This document shows positions 57,386 through 64,000 of a stretch of 64,000 nt of DNA, one piece after another. The stretch lies in contig WPIO01000002.1 of assembly GCA_009760855.2 (NCBI GenBank), forward strand, positions 11,092,001 to 11,156,000, read 5' to 3'. Each line of letters opens with the position of its first letter. Within the stretch, counting starts at the first letter, position 1. The translations under genes were made by a program, and so were the position numbers. The stretch comes from Cristatella mucedo (taxonomy: Eukaryota; Bryozoa; Phylactolaemata; Cristatellidae). The notes under the pieces are model-generated. The model saw nothing but the letters and a program-made list of their open reading frames with translations, was not told the origin of the DNA and made no database searches.

Positions 57386-57386
57386 T
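57322..57386. repeat. (CCG)n trinucleotide array
   Basis: About 20 units. It generates poly-Ala, poly-Pro and poly-Gly artefact frames on both strands. Confidence 0.95.
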
Positions 57387-57638
57387 GCGCCTTTCGCAAC
57401 CTCGCCGAGATCCAGCGGGGCGGTTGCGGCGATGGCCGCAGCGCCGTCGCCGGGGTCAGCTGCGATGACGACGACGACTCCAGTTGCTCTGCTGCTGCTG
57501 CTGCTGCTGCTGCTGGCACTAGTCGTCAAAGCGTGCTCGGCCAGCCTGGCGCTAGGCGTCGCATTCGCTGCGCTACTCGGCGAGCAGCGGCGATGCAGCT
57601 CGCGGACCCAGCTCATCCGCCTTCGCTGGGCGTTGCAG

Positions 57639-57687
57639 CGAGCTCGTGGATCGCCGCGGACGCGAGCGCCGCCGGTGACGACGAGCA

Positions 57688-57719
<32 letters not shown>

Positions 57720-57890
57720 AGCAGCCGCCGCCGCCGGCGGAGAGCGACTGGCTGAGCATTGCGAGCCTGCTGGTGCGCGCGTGCCAGCTGACCGGAGGAG
57801 GAGGAGGAGGAGGAGGAGGAGGAGGAGGAGAGACGTCGGCTTGCGTCACTCTGACATGGGTGACCAGAGGGCCGCGGCAGCTGCGCTCAG
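57639..57890 (+). CDS. Candidate second exon, Pro- and Gly-rich
   Basis: The acceptor 'cgttgcag' (AG 57637-57638) and a CAG|GTACCT donor at 57890/57891 bound a frame that enters and leaves in phase 1. It encodes a short acidic stretch ('IAADASAAGDDEQ'), a proline tract, 'ESDWLSIASLLVRACQLT', then a glycine tract from (GGA)n and 'CVTLTWVTRGPRQLRS'. Low complexity makes it hard to judge. An alternative start at 57612 is equally in phase. It could also be non-coding GC-rich DNA. Confidence 0.3.
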
Positions 57891-57954
57891 GTACCTTCCT
57901 TCCTACGCGGGCTGGCCGCGGCTGCCACAGCGAACCGCTCGCTTTCCTTTTCAG

Positions 57955-58391
57955 CGAAGGCCACGTGCCAGAGACTTGGCGCTCTTGTGGCGCTGCGTGA
58001 AGATGCCGCTACGGTTGCTCTTACTATTCCTACCCATCGCGGGCACCTGCGAGACTCTCTGCTGCGGCGCAGCTTGCGCGCCCGCCGAGACGCCGAGCTC
58101 GACGCCCGCCGCCGCTGTCGCAACGATGCGCTTCAGGATTTTAGCGGGCGGCGGCGGCGGCGGCGGCGGCGGAGCGCCCGCTCGCTCCTGCCGCGTTGCA
58201 ATGCCCCACGATTATTGGCGACGAGCTCGACAGCTGAACCTCGATTGCAATCAACGAGCCAAGCGGCCGCTGACTTAGAACTGAGCCGCCTATCAAATGG
58301 CCACGATAAGCCGAGGCTTATGAGCTGGGCAATGCGTGAGGCGATGAATGAACGGGATTATTATGTGACTTATGACCTAGCTACTAAATAA
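57955..58391 (+). CDS. Candidate terminal exon
   Basis: It is preceded by a strong acceptor 'ctcgctttccttttcag' (AG 57953-57954), giving a 64-base intron. In the phase-compatible frame it reads 'KATCQRLGALVALREDAATV', an Arg/Leu-rich helical part ('LRDSLLRRSLRARRDAELDA'), an arginine tract from (GGC)n, and a C-terminus ending in 'MNERDYYVTYDLATK' before TAA. A different frame of the same exon starts at 58003 with 'MPLRLLLLFLPIAGTCETLC', which itself looks like a signal peptide, so the reading frame is uncertain. Confidence 0.3.
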
Positions 58392-58559
58392 CGCATGGGC
58401 CTGACCGCCTGAGTCGCTCTCTTAGAGCAACGGTCTGCTGGTTGGTGAGTCCTAGCGCTGAGCATGAGCTGCTGTAAGGCTGTAAGCGAGTCAGTCGCAA
58501 GTGGCCTGTCGTATCAGTTGTAATATATAGCCTAGCGTTTGCGGTTTTTCTACGACGGT

Positions 58560-58720
58560 GCTGTTGCTAGCGCTGCTTGCACAATATCGAGCGCTGCGTC
58601 GTCATCGCTGGCACATTGCGAGCTTCAGGTCTTAACACATTGCACTCCTTGTGCCGCTACCCGAACTAGCGAGGGTCGTCGTTGCGGGCTGGAGCGCTGA
58701 GATCTTCTCCTTGTACGCCA
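58560..58720 (+). repeat. Dispersed repeat shared with 42855-43105
   Basis: 'tatcgagcgctgcgtcgtcatcgctgg' and 'ccttgtgccgctaccc' align in order with the copy at 42.9 kb. Confidence 0.45.
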
Positions 58721-58911
58721 TCTGTGAGTGCGCTCGCTGTACGGCCAACTCTCCCTCGCGTCGCCGGTGTCAACGCTGCGGCGGCGGCGACCTGCGGCGA
58801 GTAGATCCTCCTGAGTTCAGCCGCCAGAAGCGGTCAAAGCCGTGCGGTAACGAGCGACTCAACAGCGACGCCCCGAAAAGCCTGCCTCAACCGTCAACCG
58901 CAACTAGCATA

Positions 58912-59119
58912 TCGCATTGCTGCATCTGCCACTAACCATGCTTGCATGCTGGCCCTGTGCATGTCACCCCTCACGATGTTATTCTTGTTGTTTATTGAGC
59001 ATGCTACCACTAACCATTCGATCGTGCTTCCTCTGCAGCAAATGTAAAGTGCCTAGAAAGAGGTCGAGTTCTCTGATGGCACTGGCACTATATCAAGTGT
59101 GTTATTATTATTATTAACC
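58912..59119 (+). mobile_element. LINE A 3'-UTR fragment
   Basis: 'ctgccactaaccatgcttgcatgctggccctgtgcatgtcacccct' and tail 'aaatgtaaagtgcctagaaagaggtcgagttctctgatggcac' plus (att)n. Confidence 0.85.
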
Positions 59120-59164
59120 GCCACGGAACGAGAGCTGTGCGAACTGCACAGCGTGCCGCTCCTC

Positions 59165-59318
59165 CGAATAGAGAAGCCCTGAAGAGAACTTTCTCTATTC
59201 AGACGCTTCACGTATGCCACGGGCTTGAATCCACGCCCTCGTCCATCAAATACATTCACCTTGATCTCAATTGGAGCGAGCACCTTAACCGCTAGGTCAA
59301 ACCAGCGCACGAACTCGG
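59165..59318 (-). mobile_element. SINE A copy
   Basis: 'gaagccctgaagagaactttctctattcagacgcttcac' through 'gagcgagcaccttaaccgctaggtcaaacc' is the reverse complement of SINE A, with an insertion in the middle ('catcaaatacattcaccttgatct') also present in the copy at 25396-25550. Confidence 0.78.
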
Positions 59319-59864
59319 CGGGCCACCTACCTAGTAGCTGCTCTTGACAATAGACGCCTAGGTGACCTCGGCGACCTCGACGGGGTATGCGGCTGGCTCC
59401 TCGCAATTGCATTTCCGCCACGGCTGCAGCAGCAGCGTGAAAGGGCGACATAAAAGTCGCTAACGCGCGCGGACAGCGGTACTCGCCGTCCGCGTCGTAT
59501 CGACGAGTCGCCTCTCGGACTGCAGAGGCCAGTCCGAGGCTCTCGAGTCGAGAGGAGACGAATCGGCGACGCTTCCGGTACCGGTATCGGGCGGCTTCTG
59601 TCCTCGGCTACGGCGCCACGCGGCAGACGGCGCGAGGTTAGCGCGAAGCCTGCGCCCCTCGCCGATTAGGGGCCGTCGCGTTCGCCGGCGTCCTTTTGGT
59701 CTGGGTTGGCTCAATCTCGACCTCCTCGACGGAACGAGGTCACGAGGTCATTGCCTGCCTTTCCAGCAGACACAAAACTGTCTTGAGAAGATAACTATTT
59801 CTTTAGGGTGATATGAAAATGTCGAATTGCTATTACCTGGGTCTTTGTCCCAGGTTAAATTTCT
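59319..59864. other. Unassigned
   Basis: A minus-strand frame 59714-59460 is Arg/Pro-rich with no domain. Confidence 0.3.
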
Positions 59865-59990
59865 TATCATTTGTATAGCGCCCTAAGAGAACTTAATCTC
59901 TATTCAGGCGCTTCATATATCCCACAACCTCGGCCAGACCTTGTTCAAGGCGAGCACGATGTCCGCTTGGCCAAATCAGCACGACATTAT
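59865..59990 (-). mobile_element. SINE A copy
   Basis: 'ttgtatagcgccctaagagaacttaatctctattcaggcgcttcatat' then 'aaggcgagcacgatgtccgcttggccaaatcagcac'. Confidence 0.78.
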
Positions 59991-59994
59991 TGAA

Positions 59995-60062
59995 TGTGCT
60001 GACATTTTCCGACTTCGGCCATGGGTTCGAGTCTTGCAGTAAGCAATCCTTTGCTGTCCGGT
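59995..60062 (+). mobile_element. SINE B fragment
   Basis: 'cgacttcggccatgggttcgagtcttgcagtaagcaatcctttgctgtcc' covers the box B part only and is cut by the following LINE A. Confidence 0.6.
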
Positions 60063-61005
60063 GAAAGTGGGAGTAGGCAAACCAAGTATGAATCAAAAAT
60101 TGGAAAGGCTGCCGCTCAAAATAGGCTCTGCGAGCATATCTCCTGTTGAGTCTGCACGAAATCTAGGTGTCATGTTCCAAAGAGACCTTTCGTTACACGA
60201 CCACATCAGCTTCACAATCAAGTCTAGTTACTTTCAGCTACATAACATTGTTAAAATTCGGGCTTGTCTAGACAGCGATACCACATCTAAGTTGGTCCAT
60301 GCATTTGTGACATCCCGTCTTGACTTCTGTAACTCACTGCTTGCTGATCTACTAGCCTGTGCAATCAGGCGCCTACAGCTGGTGCAAGACTCTGCAGCTA
60401 GGCTTGTCTGTCGTGAGCGTCGCAGCTGCCACATTACACCTCTTCTCGCCTACCTGCTTCAGCTACCAGTCAAGCAACGCATCGACTTCAAGGTTTTGTC
60501 GCTCACTTTTAGGTCCCGTCATTCTTTGGCTCCAGTCTACCCATCAGATCAACTTCCTTACCAGGCTAAGCACTGTACCACCCGCTTTTCTGAATCTAAC
60601 TGTTCAACTATACCTCATACAAACCACTAATCCTTTGGAGATCGTGCCTTTAGCTCGCATGCTCCCAAAGCCTGGAACTCACTCCCAACTTCCGTCACGA
60701 CATCCCTTGACTTGGCCACACTAAAAACGCACCTATTTATGACAGCATTTAGTGGGTACCTATGATTCGTTCTTTGTATGCTTATACGTGCTGACACTGT
60801 GTATGCTGCCACTAACCACATTTGCATGCTGACCCTGTGCTTGTCACAGTTAACCATGTTATTCTTGTTGTTTATCGAGTATGCAACCATTAAAAACATT
60901 CGATCGTGTTTTTATTGCAGCAAATGTAAAGCGCCTAGAAAGAGATTAAGTTCCCCGAGGGCGCTTTCTCAAGTGTGTTGTCATTATTATTATTATTATT
61001 ATTAA
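60062..61005 (+). mobile_element. LINE A copy, youngest-looking 3' end
   Basis: The frame 60061-60630 reads through 'NLGVMFQRDLSLHDHI', 'FVTSRLDFCNSLLADLLAC' and 'VCRERRSCHITPLLAYL'. A frameshift near 60620 moves the end into the frame 60359-60724. The 3' UTR ends 'agcgcctagaaagagattaagttccccgagggcgctttctcaagtgtg' plus (att)n at 60985-61003. Confidence 0.9.
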
Positions 61006-62834
61006 TGAAAGCCAATTATGTGCTTCTGCCGCTGCGTAGATGAGGCTGCGTAGATCAGTCAACTTTTTGTTGACTTGTAGGCCTGATTTTTCGAAATCAT
61101 CTAAAAAATGCTCGTTAGCACCTCTATAAACGTTTTCATTTTAACTCTTGTTGTTCTCGTAAAAGTGTTCGCATCCTAATGCTCGGGATCAACTCTTCTA
61201 GCCTTTTTGCGAGAGCCGACAGGTCCGCGCCAAAGGCACGCCCCGAAGCCTGCTAGGGCGCAATGCCGCTTTGCGCTGTCACTCTCAATCGGCGCCGGTA
61301 GTCAAATCTAGCGAAGACATTCTCAGCATCTGAGCGACCAAGCGGCCAGCAGAGACCGTCGCCATTTTGTTGAGGCATCCGAAAGTAGTTCGTCGCAGTA
61401 GAAAAATCGGTCGAGCTTCCGTCATTTCCCTTGAGTAGCTCAGCTAGCGTGCGAGAGCCCTCGTTCTGCATCTCGCTCGGTACGTCGCGCTAACAACGAC
61501 TAGAGAAAATGACCGCAGAACTTTCTGGAAAAAGTATGTAATTTCTTTTAAATTGGAGAAAACGAGAGTCTTCAATCATTTTAAGCAAACGAATTATATT
61601 CCAAAAATTCTCATTCAAAAAGAATCCCTATCGCCTCAAGCAAATGTAATTCCGAAATTCGCGAGCGTGTGCGAAATGGTCGGGATGGTGCGCACTGAAA
61701 TGCATTTTACCCGGGAGCCGAGTCATTTAAAGGGAAAAGCAGCTCCCTCCGAAACAACAATGCCGCAGAAGAGTACGAACGCATGACTTAGGACAGTCAG
61801 CTGATCGGAAAGGACAATCGGATCATTGGCTGTTAATTTCGGGATGGGAAGTGAGTGGCGAGTAGCCGAGCATAAGCGCTGCGCTCTACACGAGTTTATC
61901 TGGCCTAGCTGAAATTCTATGTCACTTTGATGACGCAGCGCTTCACTTTAGTTTGTCTTTGGGCAGGCTCCCTCTGGTCACGAGTGGCTAGAGCCCCGAC
62001 GTACAAAAGTGCTGCCGCTTCTGCTTAAGGTAGCCTCGTAATTTATCTTTGGACGGCGAGCGAGCATAACAAGAGAAGCACGCCGGCGCTCCGTAGTAGA
62101 AGTCTGAGATATTCTACAACGGAGCGAGTAGCTGCTGCTTGAGGCCATTTCGATATTGCCAAGTGGCACCAAATTAAAATGTAAGGCGTGCGGTGCCATT
62201 TTATAATGCGTGTAGCCAGAGGCTGACTGGCCGACGGCTTCGCTGACTCGCTCACCGACGCGTCGGAGCGCTCCTCTGCATCAGTGGCTGCAAGATAGGC
62301 TCAACAGCATAACCATCGCGCGCGCATGATTTCTGTCCCTCGAAGCTTCTCTCAAAGTATTCCATAACTTGGCTTGCAGACAAGTAGCATTCCTGACTCC
62401 GAAAACAAAATCTTGACGTTTGCCGGGGCTATACTAATCATAGCACTATGGGAGACAATTTGTTATCTCCGGTTATTGCGTGTTATTTCCCAAATACCTA
62501 TTCCTCAGAAGTATTGAATGTGGCCAATATTTTATATAAAAAAACTTTATATTTTGTTATCCGGACAGTGATTAACTTGAAAAGAATTCGCGTCTTTTGG
62601 CTCACATTAAGATAGAAAGGCCAGCAAATGAATCAAAATTAACATTTATTTACTCTGAAGTCATAGAAATATTACCTTCCAAATGGTTTAGAAATGAGTA
62701 GATATCCTAGTTTTGCGACTATACTACAAACAGCTTGCTCAGAGAAGCCCATAAACATTGCATCTCGTCATGTTACCGATATGCTATACGGGGTACGGGG
62801 GACGTTTAAAGTCCAGCCCATGTTTAAAGCGCTT
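61006..62834. other. Unassigned
   Basis: Frames at 61471-61253 (minus), 61553-61786 (plus) and 62199-61978 (minus) are unrecognised. No repeat copy is identified. Confidence 0.3.
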
Positions 62835-62942
62835 GCTCTGCTCCTTTGAGAAAGCTCTCGTGCTCTGCTCCTTGGAGTAAGCTCCCGTGCTCTGCTCCTT
62901 GGAGTAAGCTCCCGTGCTCTGCTCCTTTGAGAAAGCTCCGAT
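62835..62942. repeat. 27-bp minisatellite, four units
   Basis: Units start 'gctctgctcc' at 62835, 62862, 62889 and 62916. The middle two are nearly identical. Twenty-seven is a multiple of three, so all frames through it stay periodic. The minus frame 63038-62784 gives 9-residue repeats of 'KEQSTGAYS' type with acceptable flanking composition, so a coding origin is possible but unproven. Confidence 0.85.
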
Positions 62943-64000
62943 GTTCCCCTTGAGTTTTCCACTGGGAACATTAGCGATACGGGCTTTGAGAGGCACACTC
63001 TTCGTCCCATTTCGGCCTTTTGTTTTCTGAGACACCAAACCGTGTTCTGATAGTGTTCAGCCTGGCTATTTCCCGAAAAAGCTGCAAACCGCCGCGACGA
63101 AACTGCTCTGAGCGAGCCGCTTCCTCTTGTCCTGTCCTTCTTAGTTTACGTGTGAATTCGCCAAACTCTATGATCTTTATCTGTGGTCAGTCGAAGATGT
63201 TAGCTCTGACCTGTGGGTCGGGCAGCTATGGAAAGACGCGTTAAAGGTGCCTGAAAGCTGCTGACTCCTTTTCTAGATGCGTGAAAAGTGCTTGATGAGG
63301 TCCAACTCAATGTGCGATGGTGAGGTGAGCATCTTCCGAGGGCCTACCAGCGGCTCAAGCTTGTTGTAGTTCCTCCGTGCAGAGACTAGGCTCGCTGAGG
63401 GCAGTCCCTTTTAGGATAGCGCACTGTATTGTCCCGACTGTGCAGCAGCCAAATGATAAGCAAGGAGACTTCATGAAACCGCATTTGGAGGTGCATCAGG
63501 AATGCCATCATTTTAAGTGCAGAAATAACCTCCGGCCAAAGCTGTCATGCTACAAGGCACTAAGCCACATCTCGACGCTGGGATAGACCTCTTGAGGTGC
63601 ACAGCGTGAGCCGTGGGGAGAGACGAGTACTTGTTTCCGACATGAAGCAGCACGGCTTTGAGGCTCCTGAATGAACTGTGAATTAATACAGTATGCATCC
63701 TTCACTCGGACTTCGGGCGATTCTCACAGACTCGAATCGACCGACATATTGTAGCAGGAGCGCAGCTCACCAACAGGCGATTGACAAAAGTTGGAAAAAA
63801 CTTGCTGATATTTTCTCCGATCGTTTGCTTTCACACTTTCATCCAACAAGCTCCACTCATTAAGCCTAGACGCCAGAAGCTCGAGATTTTCGACTCGATA
63901 CAAAAAAACCACGCTCGCCGATCAGATCATTGAGGTCTCTCCGGTTGGGTGGGAAAGTATACTATGGCTATCACCCTCTCAGCCGCATCTGCGAAATTTG
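62943..64000. other. Unassigned; minus-strand frame 63912-63724
   Basis: The 62-codon minus frame contains 'YRVENLELLASRLNEWSLLD' and looks protein-like, as does 63698-63513. I recognise no domain and no splice junctions. It could be a decayed transposon or host gene running out of the window. Confidence 0.3.

Overview
The window looks like invertebrate (metazoan) nuclear DNA. It has many truncated non-LTR retrotransposons, tRNA-derived SINEs, long microsatellites, GC-rich islands, and signal-peptide exons with GT/AG splice signals. Almost nothing is an intact intron-less gene, so most long open frames are repeat fragments or low-complexity artefacts. A chitin-binding-like exon fits a protostome, but I cannot name the species.

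Region 1 (1-8.1 kb, AT-rich) is the decayed part of an integrase-bearing dsDNA virus-like element of the Polinton/Maverick/adintovirus kind. It holds two jelly-roll-like minor virion gene remnants, a coiled-coil gene, a major-capsid-like gene, a YqaJ-type nuclease, a tail-fibre-like gene, an rve integrase with a recognisable C-terminal domain, and three small genes on the minus strand. All are broken by stops and frameshifts. No protein-primed polymerase, ATPase or protease lies inside the window. A near-palindrome at 8143-8275 marks the right-hand transition. A detached piece related to one of the small minus-strand genes reappears at 11.5 kb.

Region 2 (8.3-32 kb) is a graveyard of repeats: copies of a CR1/L2-type LINE (called LINE A here) on both strands, a second LINE (LINE B), two tRNA-derived SINE families (SINE A and SINE B), a dispersed repeat of about 390 bp, and long (GGAT)n, (CT)n and (CA)n(TA)n arrays. 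SINE A shares its 3' end with LINE A, which suggests mobilisation by that LINE.

Region 3 (29.4-40 kb, largely GC-rich) holds the best host gene. It is on the minus strand: a signal-peptide exon (39597-39531), a cysteine-rich chitin-binding-like exon (35619-35359) and a transmembrane exon (29553-29466). Splice phases agree (1/1, then 1), giving a predicted small type I membrane protein whose cytoplasmic end I could not find.

Region 4 (40.6-56 kb) has the longest LINE A copy (endonuclease end, RT and 3' UTR, with an internal deletion), a hAT transposase C-terminal remnant, further LINE and SINE copies, and several kilobases with nothing recognisable. Region 5 (56-58.4 kb) is a second GC-rich island with a plausible plus-strand signal-peptide exon and a phase-compatible, low-complexity exon model. 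Region 6 (58.5-64 kb) has more LINE and SINE copies, a 27-bp minisatellite and unassigned sequence.
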